DNA from: Bdellovibrionales bacterium
Lineage (GTDB): Bacteria > Bdellovibrionota > Bdellovibrionia > Bdellovibrionales > UBA1609
Reading direction: 5' to 3'
DNA length: 64,000 bases
Assembly (NCBI GenBank): GCA_016716765.1
Contig: JADJVA010000011.1
Span: forward strand, 10,268 to 74,267
Each line of letters starts with the position of its first letter. The first letter of the stretch is position 1. This document shows, piece after piece, positions 49,744-58,228 of this stretch. Made by a program: the position numbers and the translations under genes. The notes below the pieces were generated by a model that did no database searches, had not been told where the DNA came from, and saw only the letters and a list, made by a program, of their open reading frames with translations.

Positions 49744-50225
49744 AAGTTGAAATGAAATCCGGGCCAATTTATTTTGTTCTATCTATCGTTTCGAATATTT
49801 CCATCGCATTTGGATTGGGAGTTCTTGTTTCTCAACATACTTTTCTCATAGATATAATTAAGATTCATGACCATATCCGGGGTGCGGTATTACTAATCCT
49901 TTTGGGACTTGCTGGATGGCTTGCTATCATTTGTAATGGGAGATCACTGATCATCGAAGATGGTAGGCTTATCGTAAGAAATTATTTTGAAAAAGTTATT
50001 TTTGAATGCCTGCTGAGTGAAATAGACAGCATTGAATTCACCGGATTTCCGCATTTTAAAATAGTCGTCAGAAACAAAAAAATCAAAATTCCCAATGACT
50101 TGGTGTTTAAAGGTAAAAATGAGCTGCTCGATCTGACTCAAACAAAAAGAGTTGGCCTCAGTCGAGATTTCTTTATATTGCACGACTATCTAAAAGAAGT
50201 TGTCGAATCAAATGCTAAATCTTGA
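49740..50225 (+). CDS. operon protein F: two-TM protein, candidate RHS immunity protein
   Basis: A protein of 161 residues with two membrane segments (FVLSIVSNISIAFGLGVLV; GAVLLILLGLAGWLAIICNG) and a PH-like domain (SLIIEDGRLIVRNYFEKVIF). Its ATG overlaps the stop of the extended RHS frame (ATGA). A membrane protein directly after a Gly-zipper RHS C-terminus is where an immunity protein is expected. Confidence 0.6.
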   Translation: MKVEMKSGPIYFVLSIVSNISIAFGLGVLVSQHTFLIDIIKIHDHIRGAVLLILLGLAGWLAIICNGRSLIIEDGRLIVRNYFEKVIFECLLSEIDSIEFTGFPHFKIVVRNKKIKIPNDLVFKGKNELLDLTQTKRVGLSRDFFILHDYLKEVVESNAKS

Positions 50226-50469
50226 TGAACGGAACTAATTTCCGTGCAGTCACAGCTTCCAACAGCAAAAAAAATGGAGAAGGGAAAAAAATTGATATCG
50301 AGCAAATCGTGGAAGGAAAATTGATTGAATAACTTGAGGGCCGCAAAAACTGATTCCATCTCCACTTGCCACCCAATCGGCCGTAATTTAACTGGCCGAA
50401 GTGAAAATGTGATCTGGGTTGATTTTGTAATTGTAAAGTCTTCCCGAAAAGCAAGGTCAGCCAGTCAAA

Positions 50470-50528
50470 CCACCGCCCCCATTGGGTTTAATGGTGGCGA
50501 CACGAATCTATATGTGTACGTGATAAAT
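50470..50528 (+). pseudogene. orphan RHS core tail
   Basis: The frame reads PIGFNGGDTNLYVYVIN, near identical to the core end of the upstream RHS protein (PIGFNGGDTNLYGYVVND). It lacks the rest of the core and any toxin domain. This is the usual trace of RHS C-terminus exchange by recombination. Confidence 0.65.
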
Positions 50529-50680
50529 GTGACATTCCGCAGCAGAACTTCAAATCCACCTCTCAATTTTTTTTAGTCAAGCACAGAGATGGGTTGAAGC
50601 CCCTGTCCATTTATATAACTTCATCTGATTATATAACTTCATCTGACGGGGTAAAATTTTGCATTTTCTGGATCAGCTTT
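50529..50680. repeat. dispersed repeat, copy R1
   Basis: Begins GTGACATTCCGCAGCAGAAC and continues with conserved blocks (CACCTCTCAATTTTTT, GATGGGTTGAA, TTTTCTGGATCAG). Copies R2, R4 and R5 share the same order. It holds a small tandem duplication not in the others. Confidence 0.75.
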
Positions 50681-50735
50681 GCGATTGGGACGTTTGTTGT
50701 TTTTCATTTTCGAAATAAAGTTCGGAAGATCACTT

Positions 50736-50948
50736 TTAAGTGGAAGCATCTGTGGATTTTGGTTCATGTGGAAAAGAAGATATTAAAGTAAGATGTGACT
50801 TCACAACTGGATTTAATTGAAGTTGCTCTTTAACGAGCCTGTTAATTTCGTAAAAACCCAGATGGGGATATGTTTTTTCAAGCCGATACGCCAATTCGTT
50901 AACTTGAATAGCTCTCTTTATCTGATTTCCTAATTTAAGTCTTTTCAT
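50736..50948 (-). CDS. 70-aa protein coupled to the AvcD-like deaminase
   Basis: Its ATG overlaps the deaminase stop (ATGA), so the two are translated together. The product is basic and helical (MKRLKLGNQIKRAIQVNELA; YRLEKTYPHLGFYEINRLVK). No family recognised. It may be a small regulator or partner of the deaminase. Confidence 0.6.
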   Translation of the reverse strand: MKRLKLGNQIKRAIQVNELAYRLEKTYPHLGFYEINRLVKEQLQLNPVVKSHLTLISSFPHEPKSTDAST

Positions 50949-52453
50949 ACGCTCTGTTTTATAAACTCCAGGTACATAGAACTATCAAATTTTTCACCGT
51001 TTGTTAAGGACTCAGACAGAATTTTTCCAAGTTTACGGATTGTCTTTGTGTTTAATGAATATCTGAGCGGACTGGTCATTCTTTGGAATTCCACCTTTTT
51101 GTCGTTCCCGTCCTTTCGACTGACTTTATATCCGGATCCATAGGAAATTGAGAAGAGGTCATCAAATCTATTATGAGTTACGCCAAAAAAGCTTCTGAAC
51201 AATACCCGTTCGTCCCTGAGACTTGCAGAGTAAGTAATCTCGTGTTCGTGTAGTTTGTCGGCATAGCTCTTTTTGTAAGGCTCAAGATATATTACCTGAG
51301 TGATTCCAGATGAAATGATGTGTTTACAACAATTGTGACAGGGAAAGGTTGTGCAATAGAGTGTCGAATTCTTCACGTCAAGCCCCGACCGCTGGGCCGA
51401 AAGGATTGCATTCATTTCTGCGTGAGTCGCTCGATGGAATTCAGTGAGGTCGTTAATCATAGACGAGTTGAGGACTTTATCAATTGCCTCTTTTCCAACG
51501 TTCTGATTCTTCAATTTTCGAAATAATTTCTCGCCAAGTTCGGATTTGATCTTGTTGATTATCATTTTGTTGGGGTCGGCACCAATGAGGTAATCGTTTT
51601 TGTCGCTATCTAGAATCCCAGAATATGGCCCGCCCCCGAATTTGTTTACTTCGTTATACCCAACCCCTATGACCTCGCCTGACATGCTTACAATCACCGC
51701 CCCTACTTGTCGGGATAGGTCTAATGACTTAAGCGATGCGGCGAAAGCGAAGTTCAAATGGTACTCATCTTGGCTGGGCGGAAGGTACGGATGCCCCAGG
51801 AGAAGGTCCATAAAACGGGACACATTGCTTGAATCAAAGCGGTGCTCGAACAGGACGTCACATGCAAGGACACACTTTGCGATCTGCTGACCATGCTTTT
51901 TCGCATCGTCAGTGATGGCCAGATCACAATGTTCCTCGCTATTCTTGAAGTGATCACCTTCATTTTCGTCGATTGAAATTAGATCTTCTGCCTTGTCTCT
52001 TAGAGACTGGTCGTCTTCGGTCAAGTTGCTAAGACGAACGGATTCTGGCGCCACAATGCCAATTGAAAAATAGCATTTTCCAAAAAGTGCCCTCAGACAC
52101 TCGATCTCCTCAGTACGTTTCAACTGATCCAGAATAAAAATCGTTCTTCGTGCCGGATCTGAAATCAGATTTATCTCGCTAATTACATCGACTGCACCGA
52201 AATAGGCGAATATATCATTGTCAAAGGTCATTCGGATTTCATTTCCAGCATTTATTTTATCTCTTATTTTCTCGATCTTGTTCTTATAGATCTTAGCGTT
52301 CAATTCGGGTTTATTGTCGTAGATAAGTTGATTGAGCTTAATTAAATGGACATCAAAGTCGAAATCGTGCCTTAACAGAGTAACGAGGCTGTTAACAAAT
52401 TTCGTTCGATCCGAACCCGCTGGTGAAACAATTCCTAAAACCGAAACGTTCAT
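50945..52453 (-). CDS. avcD: AvcD-like anti-phage deoxycytidylate deaminase (P-loop plus deaminase)
   Basis: A protein of 502 residues. The N-terminal half is P-loop-like (GIVSPAGSDRTKFVNSLVTL, residues 7-26), with the Walker lysine replaced, as in other deaminases of this group. The C-terminal half is a zinc deoxycytidylate deaminase with HAEMNAIL (residue about 346) and FPCHNCCKHI (about 371). AADVISE-type kinase-like segments lie between. AvcD enzymes deplete dCTP/dCMP during phage infection and are silenced by a short RNA, AvcI, encoded upstream. GAGGA precedes the ATG. Confidence 0.85.
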   Translation of the reverse strand: MNVSVLGIVSPAGSDRTKFVNSLVTLLRHDFDFDVHLIKLNQLIYDNKPELNAKIYKNKIEKIRDKINAGNEIRMTFDNDIFAYFGAVDVISEINLISDPARRTIFILDQLKRTEEIECLRALFGKCYFSIGIVAPESVRLSNLTEDDQSLRDKAEDLISIDENEGDHFKNSEEHCDLAITDDAKKHGQQIAKCVLACDVLFEHRFDSSNVSRFMDLLLGHPYLPPSQDEYHLNFAFAASLKSLDLSRQVGAVIVSMSGEVIGVGYNEVNKFGGGPYSGILDSDKNDYLIGADPNKMIINKIKSELGEKLFRKLKNQNVGKEAIDKVLNSSMINDLTEFHRATHAEMNAILSAQRSGLDVKNSTLYCTTFPCHNCCKHIISSGITQVIYLEPYKKSYADKLHEHEITYSASLRDERVLFRSFFGVTHNRFDDLFSISYGSGYKVSRKDGNDKKVEFQRMTSPLRYSLNTKTIRKLGKILSESLTNGEKFDSSMYLEFIKQSV

Positions 52454-52601
52454 GCATTATCCTCACAGAAGAAGATGCTTTTGTATCGGAAAAAAGGCTT
52501 TGAGATTGATGGGGTAGCTGGATCTTTGTCCAGTTCCTACAAAGAACAACTCATATAATTGTACTCCCTCAACAAACTCAATCTCCTGCTTATTCTTTTT
52601 C

Positions 52602-52790
52602 GTGACATTTCGCAGTAGAACTTCAAATCCTCTTCTCAATTTTTTCTAGTCGAGCGCAAAGATGGGTTGAATCCTCCATCCATTTATATAATTTTATCTG
52701 ACTGGGTAAAACTTTGGGTTTTCTGGATTATTTCTAAGGAGTCCGAACAGAGTTCTCCCTTTCCCGAAGAAAAAGGATCAGGGGTCTTTT
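52602..52790. repeat. dispersed repeat, copy R2
   Basis: Begins GTGACATTTCGCAGTAGAAC and runs through GATGGGTTGAA, ATAATTTTATCTGAC, TTTTCTGGAT and TTTCTAAGGAGTC to CTCCCTTTCCCGAAGAAA, the longest version together with R4. Confidence 0.75.
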
Positions 52791-53097
52791 AGAATCTAGC
52801 TTCGATTTGAAGGAGCTAAGGGCTGCTGCCGTAGATCATTTTATCACCTGACTCTCAAGCTTGAAAAATACGGGTTTTGAATCGCTTACGCCGCTTTGAC
52901 AGCATTCGTTTTTGTCAGTTAGTCCATAGTCCTTAAATAGTGCTGCCACGAGACCTAGATGACCAAATTCCTCGACTTCAGTAATGGGCTTATCACCCAT
53001 GATGATCTCCGATGATTCATTTTGAGACTGTTTTTCATCGGAAGTTCGACTAAACTTTTGAATGGATTTACTGGAGATTTGAAAATGGTCTTCGGTT

Positions 53098-53116
53098 GGA
53101 AGTTCTACTGCGGAAT
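53098..53116. repeat. inverted core of the dispersed repeat
   Basis: GGAAGTTCTACTGCGGAAT is the reverse complement of the GTGACATTCCGCAGTAGAAC core. With R2 it brackets about 500 bases in inverted orientation just before the HEPN gene. Confidence 0.6.
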
Positions 53117-53142
53117 CCCGAATCTCACATCAGGAATAGCCA

Positions 53143-53952
53143 ATGTCATTTGAATCAGAAAATAAAGAAGGTCGAGAGTTATCTGATAAGCTACTAATGA
53201 GTGCAGGAAGTTCCTTAAATAGAGCGGTTAGGGAGTTAATGAGTAAGAAGAGGGACGACTACTATCTCAACGCCTGTATTCAACACACCTTCCATTCACT
53301 TGCTCTTATCTTGAAAGCAAAATTGGCATTGATTCATCCCATTCTGATTCACCATGATATTAACATTAATTTGTCTAAAAAAGAGGAAGAAGAATACAGG
53401 ACGGTCAGCTTTGACGTATCAATAACACGATTGCAGAACTGCAAAATCTCATTTTCCGAAAAAGATGAAAATAATGAAAGTTTCCTTACTAAGCTTAAGG
53501 AATATCGCAATCAAATAGAGCACTATTTTTTTGTTCCTGTCGAGAAAGATGTTGAGGAGAAGTTGGCGAAGGTTTTTATTTTCGCTCAGTATTTCATTAG
53601 GGAAAACCTTAATAATTCATTACAAAGGCTGCTGGGAACGGAAGAGTTTATTTTTTTGAGGGAGTTTGCTCACGATTATGAGAGGAAAATAAAGGAGATT
53701 GAGAGCAAAGTTAGGGATAGATTTCAGGGAGTAGATACAGAAAATATTATCAGGGAATTTTGCCCCAAGTGTGGAGAGAATTGTTATTACTTTACAGAAG
53801 AAATGAAGGGCGAAAAGACAACGTGTTACTTCTGCGGTAGGACAGGCACTATTGACGATTGTCATCAGTGCAAAGGTGCCACAATAGGCGACATGTGTGG
53901 CGACTGTTGGAAGGAGTATTTTGAGGTGGAATTCCCCAGAAAAAGTGGATAG
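53143..53952 (+). pseudogene. HEPN-like domain plus zinc ribbon protein, 3' end cut by an IS3 element
   Basis: 269 residues are readable. RNQIEH (Arg122-His127) fits the R-x4-H active-site motif of HEPN ribonucleases, in a helical domain. Residues 210-260 hold a Cys-rich zinc region (CPKCGENCYYF; CYFCGRTG; CHQCKGATIGDMCGDCW). The stop TAG lies inside the IS end (TGGATAG at 53946), so the C-terminus was lost. The tail LLGNSKDTSDYQDYLESLEH found beyond the IS at 55163-55246 probably belongs to it. It is divergent from avcD, which suggests a defence role. Confidence 0.65.
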
Positions 53953-53956
53953 TTTC

Positions 53957-54820
53957 TCAGGCGGCATTTACATTTAGTGTTGACTCATACTCTAAAGGAC
54001 TCTGATAGCCAAGTGATGAATGCAATCTCTTTTTGTTGTACCAGATTTCAATATACTCAAAAACCAAGGTTCTCAGCTCCGCTTCTGTTTTGTAGTCATG
54101 ACGGTAAAGCCACTCAGACTTGAATGACTTGAACCAACTCTCAACAATCGAATTATCGTAACAGTTTCCCTTGCGACTCATGCTCGGAATCACATTATTT
54201 TTGTTCAGCAAAGCCAAAAATAATTTGCTCGCGTACTGAATTCCGCGGTCCGAGTGGAAGACGATGTTCGCCCTATTTCTGCAATTAGCCAACGCCATCC
54301 GCAGAGCATTTAAGACTCCGGTGGTTTCCAAACTGTCAGTGACCGACCAACCCACAACTTTTCGGGTACAAACATCGAGAACTATGGCCAGATAGAAAAA
54401 GCGAGATCCAAATCTTAGATAGGTTATATCTCCGGCCAAAACCTGATTAGACTCTTTAGGCAGATCATCCTCGATCCTGAAAACTCGTGGAGCAATTGGA
54501 CCCTCGTGGTTCGAATTAGTCGTTCTCACTCGATATTTCTTCTTTAACCTGGCATCCAATCCCATCTCCCTCATATACTTCGCGACAGTATTTTCACTTA
54601 CAGAGAACCCCTCGCTTCTCAGCTCATGAAAGATCCTAGGTGACCCATAAGTACTTTTACTCACGTTGAAAATCTCCTCAATTTTCTTGCAGATTTCCAT
54701 TTTTCTCGCCATGGATTTCAACTGGCCATTCTTTTTCCACTGGTAATACCCGCTGGTACTCACTCCAAAGTGTCTGCATAGCCGGATGATAGGAACTTCA
54801 TTTGAAAGATCGAAAATCAT
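53957..54820 (-). CDS. IS3 OrfB integrase-type transposase
   Basis: A protein of 287 residues with an HTH_21 region (YGSPRIFHELRSEGFSVSEN) and the rve DDE core: LAGDITYLRFGSRFFYLAIV (first Asp), VFHSDRGIQYAS (second Asp) and NSIVESWFKSFKSEW (Glu). It is made as an OrfAB fusion: the A7G run at the end of orfA is a standard -1 slippery site, and the -1 frame continues KPRDYIKGSNEKFQMIFDL into OrfB. Confidence 0.9.
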   Translation of the reverse strand: MIFDLSNEVPIIRLCRHFGVSTSGYYQWKKNGQLKSMARKMEICKKIEEIFNVSKSTYGSPRIFHELRSEGFSVSENTVAKYMREMGLDARLKKKYRVRTTNSNHEGPIAPRVFRIEDDLPKESNQVLAGDITYLRFGSRFFYLAIVLDVCTRKVVGWSVTDSLETTGVLNALRMALANCRNRANIVFHSDRGIQYASKLFLALLNKNNVIPSMSRKGNCYDNSIVESWFKSFKSEWLYRHDYKTEAELRTLVFEYIEIWYNKKRLHSSLGYQSPLEYESTLNVNAA

Positions 54821-54854
54821 TTGGAATTTCTCATTTGATCCTTTGATATAATCC

Positions 54855-55115
54855 CTAGGCTTTTTTTAGAACATCGCTGACTTTGTTCAGGTACTCATTT
54901 TCCTTTCTGAGTTCTCGAACCTCAAACTCCAGTTCTTCATAGGTTTTCGCACCGCTGCGAGCGGTGCGACCTGATTGAGTCTCCATTTTCCATCGACGAA
55001 TATTTGCCGGATTTATACCTAGATCTTCCGAGGCCTTTGTTGTGCCAATTTTCTCAGCCAAATCAACGGCTTCGGCCTTATACTCTTGTGAAAAAGCCCT
55101 TCTCTTTGAACTCAT
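54855..55115 (-). CDS. IS3 OrfA
   Basis: A protein of 86 residues with an N-terminal HTH (RRAFSQEYKAEAVDLAEKIG; DLGINPANIRRWKMET) and a leucine-zipper-like end (ELEFEVRELRKENEYLNKVS). It ends in CTAAAAAAAGCCTAG, the -1 frameshift site for OrfAB. Confidence 0.9.
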   Translation of the reverse strand: MSSKRRAFSQEYKAEAVDLAEKIGTTKASEDLGINPANIRRWKMETQSGRTARSGAKTYEELEFEVRELRKENEYLNKVSDVLKKA

Positions 55116-55162
55116 TGTTATCTCCTATCGGTTTGATTAAACCGCTCGAAGAAAACTGTCCA

Positions 55163-55246
55163 CTATTATTGGGGAACTCTAAGGACACTTCGGACTATCA
55201 AGACTATCTAGAGTCTCTAGAGCATCAAAGGCCAGACGGAGACTAG
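55163..55246 (+). pseudogene. 3' fragment of the IS-interrupted HEPN/zinc-ribbon gene
   Basis: Just beyond the IS3 end a short frame reads LLGNSKDTSDYQDYLESLEH and RPDGD, then TAG. It is acidic with a coding look and no start, as expected for the severed tail of the gene that ends at 53952. Confidence 0.45.
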
Positions 55247-55371
55247 TCGGAAATCGGAATTTAGTAGGAGAAATTAGTTATGGGGGGCGGTTGGCCCTTA
55301 AAACTGTAGGCCTTGCATCTTGAGTCATGGTGCGTAATAACCCCCGGCAGAGTCCGGTAAAGGAGCACCAA

Positions 55372-55673
55372 ATGAAGAAGAGATTTAGCGAGGAACAAAT
55401 AATTTCTGCAGTAAAAAACTGGAGACGGGATCGCCAGCAAAAGAGGTGTCGCGCGAGATGGGCGTGACGATTCAGACTCTCTACCATTGGAAGAAGCGTT
55501 TTGGTGGTATGGACGTGACCGACGCCAGACGGCTGAAAGACCTGGAGATGGAGAATACGCGCCTAAAAAGGATCGTGGCGGACCAGGCTCTCGACATCGT
55601 CATGTTGAAGGATGTGAACTCAAAAAGTGGTGAGGTCCAGCGACAAGAGAACGGAGGCCTCATACCTTGTTGA
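55372..55673 (+). CDS. IS407-like OrfA, frame break at an A-run
   Basis: MKKRFSEEQIIS starts at ATG 55372. At A AAA AAC (55413-55419) the frame must step back one to continue as LETGSPAKEVSREMGVTIQT. The end reads LDIVMLKDVNSK; here a run of five A (55622-55626) lies where six A would give A AAA AAG and the classic IS3 -1 site before KKW-stop. Both runs seem one A short in both copies. Confidence 0.7.
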
Positions 55674-56454
55674 AAAATACGAGGTCTCCAAGGCTCGAAC
55701 CAGCTGTCTGCTGGGCCTTCCCATCACCACCTTGTATTATAATCCAAAAGAGAATGGAGACCAGCCTCTGGCGTCGCGATTGTCGGAGCTAGCGACAGAG
55801 CATAGAAGGTTCGGTCACCCGCGGCTATTTGTTCTTCTCAAGAGGGAAATATCTGATCTCAACCACAAACGATCGCGTCGGATTTATCAAAAACTAAAGC
55901 TTCAGATTGGACGCAGGAAGAGAAAAAAGCTTGGATCCTGTCCCAGACTGCCGGCCACTCAAGCAATGGGACCCAATCAAATATGGGCTATTGACTTCAT
56001 GTTCGACTTTATCGAGTCAGGAAGGCGCCTTAAAATTCTCACCATTGTCGATGAATTCGCAAAACTCTCCCCCGGAGTTCTGGTTGATCAATCCATTCGA
56101 GGAATTGACGTCACCGAATATCTCGACCACTTAGCCGGGGAAAAATACCCTCAGATCATCCGGGTCGATCAGGGTACGGAATTTACGTCGAGGGCGATGC
56201 TTGACTGGGCCTATCGTCATGGCATTCAGCTGGAGTTTACAAAGGTAAGAAAACCCAACCAAATTGTCGAATCTTTCAATTCGAGAGTTCGTGACGAGTG
56301 CCTCAACGAGCACGTCTTTTTTTCTCTCGAAGATGCTCGAGAGAAAATCGACACCTGGCACTGGAGGTACAACAACATCAATCCACATTCAGCACTAGGA
56401 ATGAAATCTCCAATTGAATTTGCAAAGGAACAGGAATCTATGTTAGCAAGCTAA
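55627..56454 (+). CDS. IS407-like OrfB transposase, intact
   Basis: A protein of 275 residues from GTG 55627. Integrase core: WAIDFMFDFIESGRRLKILT (Asp), IIRVDQGTEFTSRAM (Asp), NQIVESFNSRVRDECLNEHV (Glu). It ends WHWRYNNINPHSALGMKSPI, the IS407-group C-terminus. It differs from copy 1 at two codons (Asp for Glu before WAYRH; Pro for Thr in KVRKPNQ) and has the full T7 run. Confidence 0.9.
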   Translation: MVRSSDKRTEASYLVEKYEVSKARTSCLLGLPITTLYYNPKENGDQPLASRLSELATEHRRFGHPRLFVLLKREISDLNHKRSRRIYQKLKLQIGRRKRKKLGSCPRLPATQAMGPNQIWAIDFMFDFIESGRRLKILTIVDEFAKLSPGVLVDQSIRGIDVTEYLDHLAGEKYPQIIRVDQGTEFTSRAMLDWAYRHGIQLEFTKVRKPNQIVESFNSRVRDECLNEHVFFSLEDAREKIDTWHWRYNNINPHSALGMKSPIEFAKEQESMLAS

Positions 56455-56504
56455 CGCCACATGACTCAGGTTACTCGACCTACAGAGTCTTGGGCCAACC
56501 GCCC

Positions 56505-57410
56505 GTGAAGGCGAGGATTTTGGTAAAATTAATTATTCACCTTATTTTTACGTTCTCCGTAGCACATTGGCCGGCGTTGGCTGATGAGCCCACTCGGAAT
56601 CGAAACGAACCCACTTGCCAACCTATGTCTATTGAAGATGAATTTAAAATTTCAAAAAATGTTTTTAGCGGGAAAGTGATAAAAGTGGAAAACTCGGTCG
56701 CTGGCGACGTTATAAATTATCAAATTAGTTTTGATGTAACGAATGTTTACAAAGGAGCCGTAACCAAGAGAGCCAAGGTGATTTACAAAGTAATTAAACG
56801 TCCTACCGTGTCTTTTATCCCCAGTCATGAATATGTTGTATTTTCTTCTGACGACAAAGAGCCTTACATGATCGACCCCAAATGTCGAAATACGGGGCTT
56901 AGTAAAGAATCATTTTTAAACGAGAATAAGCTCGCGCTCTTAAAAGAAAAAAAATCAACGAAGGGTTTTGGTGTGGTCTCCCTTACGCTCGAATTCAGAC
57001 CGCAAAACGCCAAAAATCTCGATTTGGTCCTAGATAAGAATCGCCTTTTCATGAAACAGGACAAAGATCTTGTTAAAGTTTTAGATGGCGTGGGTACAGA
57101 CGCAATGGGACCTGTTCAGGCATTTAGTATCTCACCTAGTGGTCGATTTATTTTAGTTGAAATCGCAACTGGAAGGAGTTGGGAAAACAGCGAGGAGTGG
57201 AGTTTGCAAGATAAAGCGGTTTTTTATGTTTTTGATCTACAGAGTCGAAAGCAAATTTTTTTTCATGACAACGATGTTTGTGGTGTAACCACTGAATGGA
57301 AAGATGCTGACCTGCTTAAGTTCAATGCAGAGGGTTGTGGTGGTTATACTGGAATGGATTTTAATCCGCTAACTCCGGAAGTCCCACCCAAACGCACGAA
57401 GTATGATTGA
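56505..57410 (+). CDS. secreted protein with TIMP/OB-like first domain
   Basis: GTG 56505, two bases beyond the IS end, gives MKARILVKLIIHLIFTFSVA and a signal cleavage near ALADEP. Residues 30-125 (SKNVFSGKVIKVENSVAGDV; SFDVTNVYKGAV; SFIPSHEYVVFSSD) look like the beta-rich TIMP-like fold seen in secreted bacterial proteins. The second half has PVQAFSISPSGRFILVEIAT, a beta-propeller-like strand pattern. Its promoter may have been displaced by the IS. Confidence 0.6.
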   Translation: MKARILVKLIIHLIFTFSVAHWPALADEPTRNRNEPTCQPMSIEDEFKISKNVFSGKVIKVENSVAGDVINYQISFDVTNVYKGAVTKRAKVIYKVIKRPTVSFIPSHEYVVFSSDDKEPYMIDPKCRNTGLSKESFLNENKLALLKEKKSTKGFGVVSLTLEFRPQNAKNLDLVLDKNRLFMKQDKDLVKVLDGVGTDAMGPVQAFSISPSGRFILVEIATGRSWENSEEWSLQDKAVFYVFDLQSRKQIFFHDNDVCGVTTEWKDADLLKFNAEGCGGYTGMDFNPLTPEVPPKRTKYD

Positions 57411-57430
57411 AAAATTCTTCCTACTTATCA

Positions 57431-57650
57431 TCAAGTTAACGCCGCCTGACTCAGGATTCTCGACCTACAGAGTTTTGGGCCAACCGCCTGGTCGACAGGC
57501 ATGAAAGTGTCCTGATAGTCATGAAAGTACAGGCAATTCACGCAGTGAGCGTAGCTGCTCAAATATTCAAATGAGAGATGACCGCAGCGCGGACACTCAC
57601 AAAGGTGATGGTAAGATTCAGAACGAACTTGATAGGGGTATGGGTACTTT
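57431..57650 (-). pseudogene. zinc-ribbon fragment
   Basis: An open frame without a start codon encodes HLCECPRCGHLSFEYLSSYA and HCVNCLYFHDYQDTF: two CxxC pairs spaced as in a zinc ribbon. It then runs into the IS relic. Probably the end of a lost gene. Confidence 0.35.
57435..57488. mobile_element. relic of the right end of an IS407-like element
   Basis: GTTAACGCCGCCTGACTCAG and on to TTGGGCCAACCGCC match the last 54 bases of the element at 55286-56503 with about eight differences. No left end or transposase remains. Confidence 0.65.
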
Positions 57651-57703
57651 TAAGCGGTCAGTCAACGGATACTATTGTTTGGCGTATGCAGTTCCTTTTA
57701 TAT

Positions 57704-58098
57704 CTACGGAATAGTAACGCTAAGCGGTGTTGCCGAGTGGGTGATGTTTCCTTGTCCAAGCTGACCAAAAGTATTGTAGCCCCAACATTTTAGCTCACTA
57801 TTTAAAGTGAGTATCGCGCAGGCATGATACCTTCCCACGGAAAGTTTCTCTGCGCCTGAGGTAATAAGTGAGGCTTGTGGTTTAGCTACATTGGTGCCAA
57901 TCGTGCCATCGGCAAACTGACCATAGTTGTCTCTTCCCCAACAATAAATAGCACCCGCATCAGTTAGCAAGCACCCCTGATCTTCACCTTGCCCCATATC
58001 AACAACGGATTCTCCGCCAACTAAATTAGTTAGATTTACTGAGACTGGTGAAAGAGAATTAACTCCTAGATTATCATTACCTAATTGGGTTCTGTAAC
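57704..58098 (-). pseudogene. RCC1-repeat protein fragment
   Basis: The frame holds GCLLTDAGAIYCWGRDNYGQ and CAILTLNSELKCWGYNTFGQ, two RCC1-type repeats, and upstream GLGYRTQLGNDNLGVNSLSP, a third, without a start codon. Intact proteins of this kind are secreted beta-propellers of 350 residues or more. The fragment lies between the IS relic and the IS6-type transposase. Confidence 0.6.
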
Positions 58099-58228
58099 CT
58101 AAACCCGATCAAACCTTTTCTGGGCTTGTAAAGTGGGTGAGTGGAGTCGAGAATTCGCAATTCGGTATCAGTGTGCCACATCTTTTCTGACATGAATCTA
58201 TTGAATCTCAGATAAAATCGCTCGTTCG

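Larger units (their letters stand above)
50226..50735. other. remnant stretch with RHS tail and dispersed repeat
   Basis: No intact gene. 50488-50528 encodes PIGFNGGDTNLYVYVIN, the end of an RHS core, cut off exactly where the dispersed repeat starts at 50529. A doubled 18-base unit (TTATATAACTTCATCTGA) lies at about 50611-50646. Confidence 0.6.
52454..53142. other. divergent intergenic region between avcD and the HEPN gene
   Basis: No gene is seen. It holds dispersed repeat R2 (52602-52790) and a 19-base inverted core copy (53098-53116). An AvcI-like RNA, if present, should lie just upstream of 52453; no clear structure could be picked out by eye. Confidence 0.55.
53946..55162 (-). mobile_element. 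IS3-family element (IS150/IS3-like)
   Basis: The ends TGGATAGTTTCTCAGGCGG (53946) and TGGACAGTTTTCTTCGAGCG (reverse strand from 55162) are imperfect inverted repeats. OrfA and OrfB lie on the minus strand. No target duplication is evident. It interrupts the HEPN/zinc-ribbon gene. Confidence 0.85.
55286..56503 (+). mobile_element. IS3-family (IS407-like) element, copy 2
   Basis: Nearly identical to 12553-13767, with the same GGCGGTTGGCCC ends. The OrfB here is intact over its full length. No target duplication is evident (GGGG on the left, CGTG on the right). Its right end abuts the start of the gene at 56505. Confidence 0.9.
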
